From: Sulfurovum sp.
GTDB taxonomy: Bacteria > Campylobacterota > Campylobacteria > Campylobacterales > Sulfurovaceae
Direction of reading: 5' to 3'
DNA length: 59,054 bases
Assembly: GCA_030949325.1 (NCBI GenBank)
Contig: JAUZSQ010000010.1
Coordinates: 1-59,054, forward strand
The notes beneath the pieces were generated by a model. That model searched no databases. It saw nothing but the letters and a program-made list of their open reading frames with translations, and was not told the DNA's origin. Of this stretch, positions 27,741 to 37,217 are shown one piece after another; position 1 is the first letter of the stretch; each line of letters starts with the position of its first letter. Both the position numbers and the translations under genes were made by a program.

Positions 27741-28754
27741 ATGAGTGAAGTACAAGTACTAGAACAAACCAATACCAGAACCGTGACTATCAAAGCATGG
27801 AGATTTAACGCAGAGACGGATTATCTTCCTTATACCAAAGGGTATACGATGGAAGTGGGTAAAGATGAGCTTATCCTTGACCTTATGAACCGTATCAAAT
27901 GGGAACATGATGGAAGCTTCTCCTACCGTCGTTCATGCCGTCACGGAATTTGTGGGGCTTGTGCGATTAAAGTCAATGGCAAGGCAGTCCTTGCTTGTAA
28001 GCAAAATGCTATTGAGTTACTTGATATGTTTGATGATGATATTACCCTAGAACCAAGTAGCAAAAAACGTGCTATCAAAGATATGATTATTGATAAAACC
28101 GATTTTTGGGAAAAGCATAGTGCGGTCAAACCTTATGTCGTTAGTGAGGTAGAAACGCACCCACAAGCAGAGAGCAAACAAAGTATCGCAGAGTTTAACA
28201 ACTTTTTGGATTCTGACCTTTGTATTCAATGTGGTGCTTGTCACTATTCTTGTCCTGCCCTAGAAGTCAATGATGCCTTTTTGGGTCCAGCAGCTCTGAA
28301 TTCTGCGTATCGATTTACCGTTGATACTAGAGATGAAGCAGGAGATGAGAGACTGGCTATTACTGCCCAAGGGGGTTCTGGTGTTTGGGATTGTGTCAAA
28401 TGTTTTGAATGTGCTGAAGCCTGTCCAAAAGATATTAACCCTATTGAGAAAATCGGAAAACTCCACAACCTACAATTTGTGCGTGGTGTAGCAGAGTCCA
28501 ATGTAGCTACCCGTCACGCAGAAGGTTTTTTAAGAGGTATCAAAAAAACTGGCTATTTGGATGAAGCTGATATTGTCACTTATTCTGAAGGGTATCTTGG
28601 TATGTACAAGCATCTAGGTACAGCCGTACGGATGCTCAAAGCGGGGAAAATCCACTGGCATTCAGGTGTTCCATTTATCAACTCTATTCCCAAAATCAAA
28701 AATCTTGATGAAGTCCAAAAACTCATTGAAATTTCACAAACCAATAAGCTATAA
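27741..28754 (+). CDS. sdhB: Succinate dehydrogenase / fumarate reductase iron-sulfur subunit
   Basis: This 337-residue electron-transfer subunit, longer than a typical 240-residue SdhB, has a C-terminal extension of about 90 residues. The plant-type ferredoxin domain binds 2Fe-2S through Cys66, Cys71, Cys74 and Cys86 (SCRHGICGAC). The C-terminal domain has CIQCGACHYSC (161-171) and CVKCFECAEAC (218-228). The second motif has four regular Cys followed by Pro, as in a 4Fe-4S site, instead of the 3Fe-4S arrangement of classical SdhB. That is typical of the SdhE-associated class. GGAG precedes the start. Confidence 0.95.
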   Translation: MSEVQVLEQTNTRTVTIKAWRFNAETDYLPYTKGYTMEVGKDELILDLMNRIKWEHDGSFSYRRSCRHGICGACAIKVNGKAVLACKQNAIELLDMFDDDITLEPSSKKRAIKDMIIDKTDFWEKHSAVKPYVVSEVETHPQAESKQSIAEFNNFLDSDLCIQCGACHYSCPALEVNDAFLGPAALNSAYRFTVDTRDEAGDERLAITAQGGSGVWDCVKCFECAEACPKDINPIEKIGKLHNLQFVRGVAESNVATRHAEGFLRGIKKTGYLDEADIVTYSEGYLGMYKHLGTAVRMLKAGKIHWHSGVPFINSIPKIKNLDEVQKLIEISQTNKL

Positions 28755-28763
28755 GGAGATAAA

Positions 28764-29657
28764 ATGAGCGAACAATTACATTATGCATTATTTACAGGCT
28801 GTACAGCGAAGCAATCGACACCAGAGCTACTGTCCTCTACACTCGCAGTTGCCGATAAACTAGGGATTAAAATTACCATACTTGAAGAAGCTTCTTGTTG
28901 TGGTGCCTCTCACTTGCAAGACTTTGACGAATTTTTGGCACATGTGCTTAATGCTCGAAATATCTGTTATGCCGAAAAGTTAGGGCTTACGATGATTACT
29001 ATTTGTAATACTTGCCAACTTAATTCAAGTCTAACCAAACAAGCCTTAGACAAAGACCCTGCACTCAAAGCCAGAGTCAATGAGAAATTAGGAGAAGTAG
29101 GATTAGAGTATAAAGGCACATCCCAAATCAAACATTTCCTTTATACTATTATTGATGACTATGGTTTAGACAAGGTCAAAGATAAAGTCACTATGCCACT
29201 CAGCCATCTCAATATTGCTCCTTTTTATGGTTGTCACAATATTAGACCTGCCGAACTCCATGAAAAGAACAATAACCGTGAGAATCCTTATAATCCCAAT
29301 TCTCTTGACAGACTCATCTCTGCACTAGAAGGACATCCCGTCCATTATGAGAGCAAAAATAAATGCTGTGGTTTCCATGTAGAATTACAAGCCAATCATA
29401 CCTCCGAAGTCTTGGCAGGAAATGCCCTACTCGATGCTATTGATAACAACGCTGACATCATGGTCACACCCTGTCCTCTTTGTCATCTCAAGATGGATAC
29501 CTATCAAGGCAGTATCTCCAAAGTCATGGGTCGTGAAGTAGAACTTCCCGTCTTGCACATGCCTCAAATGGTAGCCCTTGCCTTAGGTTGTACAGAAAAA
29601 GAGATTGGGCTTAAGTTCCATGTACAAAAAGCCAAGCATCTCTATACGAGTGCCTAA
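28764..29657 (+). CDS. sdhE: CCG-domain subunit SdhE (HdrB-like)
   Basis: This 297-residue protein has two CCG-type cysteine modules, as in heterodisulfide reductase HdrB and non-classical SdhE/MfrE. Module 1 uses Cys13, Cys45-Cys46 (ASCCGAS), Cys81 and Cys84. Module 2 uses Cys157, Cys201-Cys202 (KCCGFH), Cys237 and Cys240 (CPLC). It replaces the usual cytochrome b membrane anchor and is thought to hand electrons to or from quinone at the membrane. The order sdhA-sdhB-sdhE and short spacings (9 bp each) fit one enzyme. Confidence 0.94.
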   Translation: MSEQLHYALFTGCTAKQSTPELLSSTLAVADKLGIKITILEEASCCGASHLQDFDEFLAHVLNARNICYAEKLGLTMITICNTCQLNSSLTKQALDKDPALKARVNEKLGEVGLEYKGTSQIKHFLYTIIDDYGLDKVKDKVTMPLSHLNIAPFYGCHNIRPAELHEKNNNRENPYNPNSLDRLISALEGHPVHYESKNKCCGFHVELQANHTSEVLAGNALLDAIDNNADIMVTPCPLCHLKMDTYQGSISKVMGREVELPVLHMPQMVALALGCTEKEIGLKFHVQKAKHLYTSA

Positions 29658-29662
29658 ATACT

Positions 29663-30664
29663 ATGTATTCAGAAGAAGACCTCAATCGTGCCATAGAAGC
29701 CGAAGTATTGACAACTGACAGTGTCCAAGCCTTTCGTAGGCTCATAAGTGAACACCGTCAAAGCCCTAGAGTCGATGAAGAAAACTTCAAACTCTTCACA
29801 GGGTTCAATGATATTTTCGTAGTCATCGCTGCTTTTTTGATGCTTATTTCACTCTATTGGATAACATCCTCTATCAATAGCACCCTCTCTTCTATCGTCG
29901 TGGTCTCCTTTACATGGATACTTTCAGAAATATTTGTACGCAAACGCAAGATGCCTTTTCCTGCTATTATGTTGTTGTTGGTCTTTAGTTTTTCTCTCTT
30001 CTTAGGACTCATAGAGTACTTTCAAACTGCATTAGTATTATCTGAACCTCATGCCTCTATGATTGCTTCAGCCCTTACAGCCTTGGCAGTATTTGTACAT
30101 TGGAAACGCTTTAGAGTCCCTATCACTGTAGCTATTGGTATGGGTACATTTATCATATTGATACTCTCTACCTTACTTTCTATTTCTATAGAATTCAAAG
30201 AGTATCTAGTCTTTTTCATTTTTATAGCAGGTATAGTGAGCTTTGTCTTAGCGATGTATTGGGATGCTTCAGATACCCAACGCCTCACAAGCAACGCCGA
30301 TATAGCCTTTTGGTTACACTTACTCTCCTCACCTCTTATCGTGCATTCTATCTTTGTCATGCTTGGTGTTTTTAATGAAGAAGCCAATACAGTAACTACA
30401 TTCATAAGCATGATAGTCCTCTATGCCATACTCTCTTTCGTCTCCTTAGTCATAGACAGACGCATCTTTATGATTTCTTCTATATTCTATGTACTCTATG
30501 CCTTTACCTCACTCTTTGGTAGCTACGGACTCATAGACAATACCTTTGCCCTAGCTGGATTATTATTAGGCGTTTATTTACTCCTCATCTCTATATTCTG
30601 GCATCAGATTCGTGCTAAATTAGTGGCGTTTTTACCTGATAAGGTACGGAGTTTACTGCCGTAG
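29663..30664 (+). CDS. Polytopic membrane protein of unknown function
   Basis: This 333-residue protein starts 5 bp after sdhE, so it is probably cotranscribed. A soluble N-terminus of about 50 residues resembles the N-terminal region of DUF2157-type membrane proteins (RAIEAEVLTTDSVQAFRRLI). It is followed by about nine hydrophobic helices with short loops. No cofactor ligands or catalytic motifs stand out. A link to the Sdh complex is suggested only by position. Confidence 0.75.
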   Translation: MYSEEDLNRAIEAEVLTTDSVQAFRRLISEHRQSPRVDEENFKLFTGFNDIFVVIAAFLMLISLYWITSSINSTLSSIVVVSFTWILSEIFVRKRKMPFPAIMLLLVFSFSLFLGLIEYFQTALVLSEPHASMIASALTALAVFVHWKRFRVPITVAIGMGTFIILILSTLLSISIEFKEYLVFFIFIAGIVSFVLAMYWDASDTQRLTSNADIAFWLHLLSSPLIVHSIFVMLGVFNEEANTVTTFISMIVLYAILSFVSLVIDRRIFMISSIFYVLYAFTSLFGSYGLIDNTFALAGLLLGVYLLLISIFWHQIRAKLVAFLPDKVRSLLP

Positions 30665-30783
30665 TATCATTGGTTTTACACGTTTAATATCTTATATTCG
30701 ATTTATAAAACTAATATATTTAGTATAATATTTCTGATTTAACCCCATTTTAGTTATAATTATACGAATAGAAATGAGAATAA

Positions 30784-31641
30784 ATGCTAGATAATCCAAG
30801 TAAAATAGAGAAACCTTTTATAAAATGGGTAGGAGGGAAAAGAGGATTAGTCTCTCAAATAATCCCTCTTTTACCACAAGAATTTAATAACTACCATGAA
30901 CCATTTTTAGGTGGTGGAGCGTTGTTTTTTGAACTATATTCACAAGGAAAACTCAAAGATAAAAAAATATATCTTTCTGATATAAATGCTGAACTAATTA
31001 ATGCGTATAATGTAGTTAAAAGTAATCCTACTAATCTAATAAAAGAACTAGAAAATTTCAAACAACAGCATAATAAAGAGTTTTATTATCAAATAAGAGA
31101 GCTAGATAGAAAAGATGATTTTAATACTTTAAGTAAGTTAGAAAGAGCTACAAGATTTATATATCTCAATAAAACTTGTTTTAATGGTCTCTATCGTGTC
31201 AATAGCAAAGGGTATTTTAATACGCCAATAGGTAGTTATAAAAATCCAAATATAGCAGATAGCGAAACTATCTATAATGCTAGTGAGGCTTTAGCAAATG
31301 CTACTATCATACATCAAAGTTATAAAGAAGTTATAAAGTATGCAAAAAAAGATGATTTAGTCTATTTTGATCCACCATATCACCCACTTACTGAAACTTC
31401 TAGCTTTACTTCTTATAGTAAATTTGCATTTTTAGAGAAAGAACAAATTGAACTTTTTGATATATTTGATAGCTTATCAGACAAAGAGATAAAGGTAGTG
31501 AAGAGTAATTCAGATACAATATTTATTAAAGAATTATATGAAAAATATAATATAAATTTTGTACAAGCAAATAGATTTATAAATAGTAAAAGTAGTGGGC
31601 GTGGAAAAATTAGTGAAGTTTTGATAAGGAGTTTTATATGA
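30784..31641 (+). CDS. Dam-family (D12 class) adenine-N6 DNA methyltransferase
   Basis: This 285-residue class alpha methyltransferase has motif X FIKWVGGKRGLVSQI (12-26), the SAM-binding motif I FLGGGALFFE (41-50), a TRD-proximal segment NKTCFNGLYRVNSKG shared with Dam/DpnM-type enzymes, and catalytic motif IV DPPY (196-199). GATC-like specificity is plausible from the family but not proven. The gene is intact and noticeably more AT-rich than its neighbours. Its TGA overlaps the ATG of the ruined endonuclease gene, the usual arrangement of a type II restriction-modification pair. Confidence 0.9.
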   Translation: MLDNPSKIEKPFIKWVGGKRGLVSQIIPLLPQEFNNYHEPFLGGGALFFELYSQGKLKDKKIYLSDINAELINAYNVVKSNPTNLIKELENFKQQHNKEFYYQIRELDRKDDFNTLSKLERATRFIYLNKTCFNGLYRVNSKGYFNTPIGSYKNPNIADSETIYNASEALANATIIHQSYKEVIKYAKKDDLVYFDPPYHPLTETSSFTSYSKFAFLEKEQIELFDIFDSLSDKEIKVVKSNSDTIFIKELYEKYNINFVQANRFINSKSSGRGKISEVLIRSFI

Positions 31642-32205
31642 TAAAAGGTGGTATAGGTGGAAGTAATACTCAAACAGGAATTCATTTTGAAGGACGAGTA
31701 GATATTGTAACTTATCTCCATAATAATGTAGAAGGTTATCAATGTGTAAAGAAACCTTTTAGTTGCAAAGAAAACAATGGGATATGATATATTTTGGCAA
31801 TGATAAACAAGTAGAAAGCAAGTTCATTTAAAATGATATGAGCGTTTATAGATTTTAGAAATGCGTGGAATACATGTGGGGATAAAATATTGTCAAAAAA
31901 ATTATTACCTGATGATGCAATTTATGTAATACACAATAATACGATTTTTATTATAGAAGTGAAGTATCAAGAAGTAGCTGGTTCAGTTGATGAAAAATTA
32001 CAAACTTGTGGATTTAAGCTTTTATCAATATAAACGGCTATTAGCTCAATTAAATTATGAAGTAGGAATTATATTTATATCTTAAATGAATGGTTTAACG
32101 ATCCAAAATATAAAGATACTTTAGACTATATAATTATGATGAACTGTAAATACTATTTTGAATATTTACCACTTCATCATATAGGATTACCTATACCAAA
32201 TCAAT
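31638..32205 (+). pseudogene. Decayed type II restriction endonuclease
   Basis: Recognisable endonuclease fragments lie in successive frames: MIKGGIGGSNTQTGIHFEG (first frame), then MIYFGNDKQVESKF, then KKLLPDDAIYVIHNNTIF running into IIEVKYQEVAGSVDEKL, then QYKRLLAQLNYEVG, and finally YILNEWFNDPKYKDTLDYII ending GLPIPNQ at 32205. The D-x-n-E-x-K core of a PD-(D/E)XK nuclease is visible at DDAIYV...IIEVK. At least five frame changes and several stops in under 570 bp far exceed the background indel rate. I therefore read this as true gene decay beside an intact methylase. Confidence 0.78.
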
Positions 32206-32220
32206 AGAAAAGGCAAAAAA

Positions 32221-32379
32221 ATGGCAACAAGTAAAATTACATTACCACATAAATGTCCACAATGTGGGAAAGAAGCAATAACTTATCAAGAAGTAGATGA
32301 AAAGTTTGGTTTTAGAAATATGGATAAAGAGTCTATGAGAAATCAAAGTTGGTGTAGAGATTGTAGAAAAAAATCTTAA
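32221..32379 (+). CDS. Small zinc-ribbon protein in the restriction-modification island
   Basis: The 52-residue product begins MATSKITLPHKCPQCGKEAI and carries a second pair, CRDC, near the C-terminus, giving a CxxC...CxxC zinc ribbon. AAGGC lies about 6 nt upstream. It is encoded between the endonuclease remnant and the second methyltransferase, 9 bp before the latter. Such small ribbons could bind DNA or regulate the restriction genes, but no function is known to me. Confidence 0.65.
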   Translation: MATSKITLPHKCPQCGKEAITYQEVDEKFGFRNMDKESMRNQSWCRDCRKKS

Positions 32380-32388
32380 ATTTATAAA

Positions 32389-33136
32389 ATGAAAAAACTT
32401 AACCCTAAAGACTTCAAACAAGAGTGTACAACTGTTTGGAGTTTTCCTTTACGTGGTAATTGGGCAACACATAAAAGTACATATAGGGGTAATTGGTCTC
32501 CTGAAGTTGTACGCAATTTAATTTTAAGATATTCAAATGAAAATGATTACCTAGTAGATTCTATGATTGGTGGAGGGACGACTGCTATTGAGTGTAAACT
32601 TTTAAATAGAAATCTTTTAGCTCTTGATATAAATCCAAAATCACTAGAAATTACAAAAAAAGCACTTCAATTTGAAAGTGAATTTAACCCTAAAATTAGG
32701 CTAGAACTTAATGATAGTAGAAACTTATTTATGCTCAAAGATAACTCTATTGATTTTATCTTAACGCATCCTCCGTATGCTGATATAATCAAATATAGTG
32801 AGGGTGAAATTAAAATATTTATCTAATATCCACGACCTAGAACTTTTTTGTAATGAGATAGAAAAAGTAGCAAAAGAGTTTTATAGGGTCTTGAAACCCA
32901 ACAAATATTGTGCTATATTAATCGGAGATACAAGAAGAGATAAAATCTATCAACCTTTAGCATTCATGGTGATGCAACGATTTTTAAACGCAGGTTTTTT
33001 TCTAAAAGAAGATATTATCAAGCATCAACACAACTGCAAAGCTACTGGTTTTTGGGAAGATAAATCTAAAGAATATAACTTTTTACTTATACAGCATGAA
33101 CATTTGTTTGTATTTCAAATTAAAACTCTTCCTTAA
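32389..33136 (+). CDS. DNA methyltransferase, N4/N6 amino class (one frameshift)
   Basis: This protein of about 249 residues has SAM motif I VDSMIGGGTTAIECKLLNRN, an acidic motif II LALDINP, and catalytic motif IV THPPYADIIKYS, the (S/T)PPY type usual for amino-methyltransferases, often N4-cytosine. A lesion in AAAATATT near 32815 splits it. The downstream frame continues YLSNIHDLELFCNEIEKVA and carries the terminal strands (AILIGDTRR, NFLLIQHE). It ends 17 bp inside the 3' end of the convergent ilvA. Confidence 0.82.
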
Positions 33137-34332
33137 ACGCAAAGCCTCCTTCTTCTAGCTTTTGGCGTATTAAGGCTTTGTGTTCTTCTCCTTTGGTTTC
33201 TAATGCTACAGAGACGTGGGCATCTCCAAATTCTAGGTCTGTGGAGGTTCTATCGTATCCGATTTGGACGATATTGGCACCGATATTTCTGAGGATACTG
33301 GTAAATGTGCCTAAGGCTCCTGATTTGTCTATGAGTAAGACTTTGAGTTTCATCTTTCGTGCAGACTTCATCAGTCCTTTTTCGATAATAAGCGAGAGCA
33401 TCGTGACATCTATGTTGCCACCACTGAGTACGACTCCTACTTTGGCACCTTTGGGTAAATCTACTTTAGCCAGTGAAGTAAGGCAGCGACTCCTACAGCC
33501 CCTGCTCCTTCTACCAAGACTTTTTGGCGTTCTAGTAAAAACAATATCGCCGTAGCAATTTCATCTTCACATACAGTTTTAAAGACATCAACATTTGCTA
33601 AAACATGTTTAAAGGTTTCAGGGTAAATATCTCTTACGGCAATCCCATCGGCGATGGTACGTACCGACAAAGAATCCAGTGCTGTTTTCGCATCATAAGA
33701 GGTTTTGAATGCATTGGCTCCCTCTGCTTGGACGGCGAGAATTTTGGTCTTAGGATTGAGAGATTGAAAGGCTATGGACATACCAGAAATAAGCCCTCCT
33801 CCTCCTACGGGAATGAGTACAGCATCCAAATCTGCTATCTCTTCGTGCATTTCAAGTGCTACTTGCCTTGTCCTGCCATGACATCATCATCGGTAAAGGG
33901 ATGTACGAAGGTGAGCTTGTGTTCTTTGGCGTAAGTCAGTGCGTAAAGATAGGCTTCGTCATAATTGGCTCCACTAAGTATCGTATGACCATTTAATTCT
34001 TTGACCCCTTGTACTTTGGTCAGAGGTGTAGATTCGGGCATGATAATCGTCGCATCAATACCAAAATGCTTCGCAGCAAAGGCAACACCTTGGGCATGAT
34101 TTCCTGCTGAAGCTGCGATAACGCCTCCTTTTTGTCCTGCTTCTACTAGGGTAGCAATTTTGTTGAATGCCCCTCGAAGTTTGAAAGCTCCTGTACGTTG
34201 GAGATTCTCTTTTTTGAGATATACTTCATAGCCACTAAGGTCTGATAAAATAGGTGCATAGGTAAAAGGGGTACGATGTACTACACCTTTTAATCTTTTA
34301 TGGGCAATTTGTATTTGGTTTAAGTCTAACAT
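33120..34332 (-). CDS. ilvA: Threonine ammonia-lyase with ACT domain (two frameshifts)
   Basis: IlvA deaminates threonine to 2-oxobutyrate, the entry to isoleucine synthesis. The start at 34332 has AGGAAA upstream. The PLP lysine is Lys51 in TGAFKLRGAFN. Other family motifs are ASAGNHAQGVA, the phosphate-binding glycine loop PVGGGGLISG, and GAGAVGVAALLH. The C-terminal ACT-like domain, DKSGALGTFTSILRNIGAN, matches the short ACT-bearing catabolic/anabolic form of about 400 residues. Single-base lesions near 33863 and 33472 shift frame, and the protein reads through when they are bridged (GQG-VALEMHEE and HWL-AKVDLPKG). Confidence 0.88.
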
Positions 34333-34359
34333 TATGTTTCCTAAGTAATAATTAAAGAA

Positions 34360-34368
34360 ATTATAACA
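34360..34368 (-). promoter_or_regulatory. Extended -10 promoter for ilvA
   Basis: TGTTATAAT on the minus strand lies 28 nt upstream of the ilvA start, inside the 53-bp divergent gap with the CoA-binding protein gene. Confidence 0.55.
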
Positions 34369-34385
34369 CAATTAAGGATAATACT

Positions 34386-34823
34386 ATGGAATGTGAACTA
34401 CCAAGAGTCAATTCAAACCAAGAAGAAATGAAAAAATATTTTGAAGAGGCCAAAACCATCGCTGTCTTGGGTGCCTCCCCTGATGATACAAAAGCATCTA
34501 ATCATGTAGCCCACTACCTCAGAGACGCAGGATATACTATGATACCTGTCTATCCAAAGCATGATGAGATATTGGGTCAAAAAGTCTATAGAAGTCTAGC
34601 AGAGATACCTGTACCTGTTGATATGGTCGTGATTTTTAGAAAACCTGCTGCCCTTGATGCTATTGCTGATGCTGTCATTGCTCGTGGCGATGTCAAAACC
34701 TATTGGACACAGCTAGAACTCATCAATAACAATGCTGCCCAACGTATCAAAGACGCAGGAATAAACGTGGTACAAAACCACTGTGCTATGGTCGAACACA
34801 AAGCGATTTTTAACCAAGCGTAA
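34386..34823 (+). CDS. CoA-binding domain protein (YccU-like)
   Basis: This 145-residue single-domain Rossmann protein of the CoA_binding_2 type has TIAVLGASPDDTKASNHVAH for nucleotide/CoA binding, YPKHDEILGQKVYRSL, and a late conserved segment NVVQNHCAMVEHK. AAGGA lies 7 nt before the ATG. Substrate and role are not established. It lies divergent from ilvA and convergent with trmA. Confidence 0.88.
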   Translation: MECELPRVNSNQEEMKKYFEEAKTIAVLGASPDDTKASNHVAHYLRDAGYTMIPVYPKHDEILGQKVYRSLAEIPVPVDMVVIFRKPAALDAIADAVIARGDVKTYWTQLELINNNAAQRIKDAGINVVQNHCAMVEHKAIFNQA

Positions 34824-34841
34824 GAAGGATGGAATAAAGAA

Positions 34842-35961
34842 TCAAGAAGACTTCTTACGTAAAAATACGCCACTTTCTATATGTGAGGTATGAGGGAATT
34901 GGTCATATATCGCCGAAGCCTCTATCTCATGGGTTTGGGTTAAGCTCTCCAAGTCTCTAGCAAGGGTCTCAGGATTACACGAAATATAAATAATATGGTC
35001 TATCGTAGAAATCAGTGCAATCGTCGCAGGGTCTAATCCTGCTCGTGGAGGATCCACAAGCACGGTAGAAAAGGCATAGCTATCCAAATCTATGTCTTTG
35101 AGACGGTTAAAGGTTCTCTTTTTTTGCAAAGCCTCGGTCATCTCTTCTGAGGAGAGTCTTACAAAACTGATATTATCTATATCATTCAATACACAATTTT
35201 CTTTTGCCGATTTGATAGAGCCTTTGCTTATCTCTGTGGCAAGAACTTTGTCAAAATATGCAGATAGAGGCAAGGTAAAGTTTCCTAAGCCACAATAAGA
35301 CTCCAAGAAATCTCCATAACCTACCTTTTGGCTTGTGTGATTGCCCACTCTATCATCTTGATATTGACAGCAGGATTGGGTTGGGTAAAGCCACTCTCAT
35401 ATTGTACATACGAAAATATTTTGCCATCTATTAACAACTTTTCAGTGACATATTCATCCGATAAAATCACTTTTTGTTTACGGCTTCTTCCCATAATCTT
35501 GCAGTCTAAAGCACCTTCGAGTAGCTTGGCTTCTTGTGACCATAGGGTATCTAGTTTACGGTGATACAAGAGAGTCACGAGACATTCATCCGTCGTTGTC
35601 GCCAAGAATTCTACGGCAAAGAGTCGTTGTTTGAGTACGCTAGGAGAAGCATTGATATTTCAAGCAGTTTCCACATACGTTTCTCTATGGGTTTGATAAC
35701 TTTGGGGCATTGAGAAATATTGATAGCCCCTTTTTTGTCTATATGTCCCATCGCATAGTCACAATGTTCTCCCTCATGCCATATACGAAATTCTGACCTC
35801 GCCCTATAGTGAGAGGTAGGAGAGTCAAAGACTTCTAGCTTAGAAGTAGAAAAAGGTGCTAGAAGTGCTGATACTCTTTGCTCTTTTTGTATGAGTTGTG
35901 TCTCGTAGGAGAGTGCAAAAAGACCACAAGACCCACAAGACCCAAAATGTTTACATGTCAT
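34842..35961 (-). CDS. trmA: tRNA (uracil-5-)-methyltransferase, TrmA type (two frameshifts)
   Basis: TrmA makes ribothymidine at position 54 of tRNA. The N-terminus has [12 protein letters not shown], and [20 protein letters not shown] lies in the RNA-binding part. Then come the motif FTQPNPAVN, the SAM-binding [22 protein letters not shown], and the catalytic Cys in [13 protein letters not shown]. Reading frame changes near 35655 and 35335 are bridged by one base each. Total about 370 residues, normal for TrmA. A -10 candidate, TAGAAT, is at 35986-35991. Confidence 0.88.
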
Positions 35962-36030
35962 AATATACCCTTTATTAAAAAAGATATTCTAGCTGAAATA
36001 GCCTATCAAGTCTAATATAAAGCATTCTTT

Positions 36031-36039
36031 TGTTATACT
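36031..36039 (+). promoter_or_regulatory. Extended -10 promoter for the Sel1-type gene
   Basis: TGTTATACT lies about 33 nt before the start at 36072, with no -35 consensus. Confidence 0.5.
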
Positions 36040-36071
36040 TTAATGATAAAATCATTTAATTAGGTAGCACT

Positions 36072-37214
36072 ATGAACCAAACAAAGAAACGGTTAAATAT
36101 TATTAAGTTGGCTATCTCTATTAGCGATATAGAAACCATACAAATCCAAATCCTTAAACTAGCTCCCATGAATATGGATGCAAGTATTCAAGAGATTATT
36201 GCACTTTTGCAAGAAGGTAGTTATGTCAAAGCCCATTCACTCATTAGCACTTATATAGAAGTAGCTCCCGATGAAATCATACACCAAAGCATACAGACGA
36301 CCTCATTGAGTCCTTCTTCCCCTGTACCTTTACCTCCACAGCAAGATGTTATTGATGAGTTTGAGCTTTTTATTACCCCTCCTCCTCCCTCCACCCAAAC
36401 ACATACACAAATGGATGCCAAAGACTTTGATATTTTGTTGCATGATGAGAACAAAGAAAATGATGCTTTCTTTGAAAATGCTACCACAACAGAAGAAGAG
36501 ATGGCTACGATAGAGGAAGTCTCTCCAAAAGAAGAAATAGAGATAGAAGAAGATAGCTTCTTTGAAGAGACAGTAGAAGAAACAAAACAAGAAGAGCCTA
36601 AAGAAGCAGAAACAGAGATAGAAAAGGAAGAAGTAGAAGAAACAGTCATAGATAAAAACGAAGAAGATTATATCACAGAAGAAACACCTACTAGTCGTCA
36701 ATATGAAGCTATCCCTCATATTACCCAAAAGCTCATTCACATGGAAAAACGCTATCCTCCTCATAAGGTCTCTTCTTCTGAGAAGTTTGAAACGGTCTGA
36801 TACACTGTTAGAAAATATCTCTACACGAGGCTATAGCGAAGCAGAGATAGAAGAGACACTCATTGTTGTCAAAAAGCTTGTCGCTATAGAAGAAGCAGAA
36901 GAAGCTTCTGAACTTTTGTATATCTGTGCCTCACTGATTCACAATTTGCACAGTTCATGTTTGCAAGAGAACTCTATACGGGCGTATTGATTCAGCAAAA
37001 TATTGAATCCTCTTTTTTACTCATGAATACCTTGGCAAAAGATAACTATCCTGAGGCTCTGTGTGACTTGGGGCAGTTTTACGAAAATGGAATAGGTACT
37101 ATTCCTGATTTAATCAAAGCAGAAAGCCTCTACAAAGAAGCAATGGAACTAGGTATCAAAAGAGCAATGAGACATCATTCACGTTTACAAAAACAAAACA
37201 AGGGCTTCTTTTAA
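36072..37214 (+). CDS. Acidic-linker protein with a C-terminal Sel1-like repeat (two frameshifts)
   Basis: This is a protein of about 380 residues. The N-terminal 70 residues are helical (QEIIALLQEGSYVKAHSLIS). A long, low-complexity Glu/Thr-rich stretch follows (about 80-215). After a lesion near 36797 comes a helical part, DTLLENISTRGYSEAEIEE. After another near 36948 comes FMFARELYTGVLIQQN, leading into a Sel1-type repeat with YPEALCDLGQFYENGIG and KAESLYKEAMELG. Sel1 repeats mediate protein-protein contacts. There is no signal peptide, so it is probably a cytoplasmic scaffold. The pathway is unknown. Confidence 0.7.
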
Positions 37215-37217
37215 ACC

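Noticed and set aside
36251-36764. Serine- and phenylalanine-rich minus-strand ORFs
   Set aside because: These are antisense images of the Glu-rich linker of the Sel1-type gene. Their composition follows from reverse-complemented GAA/GAG codons.
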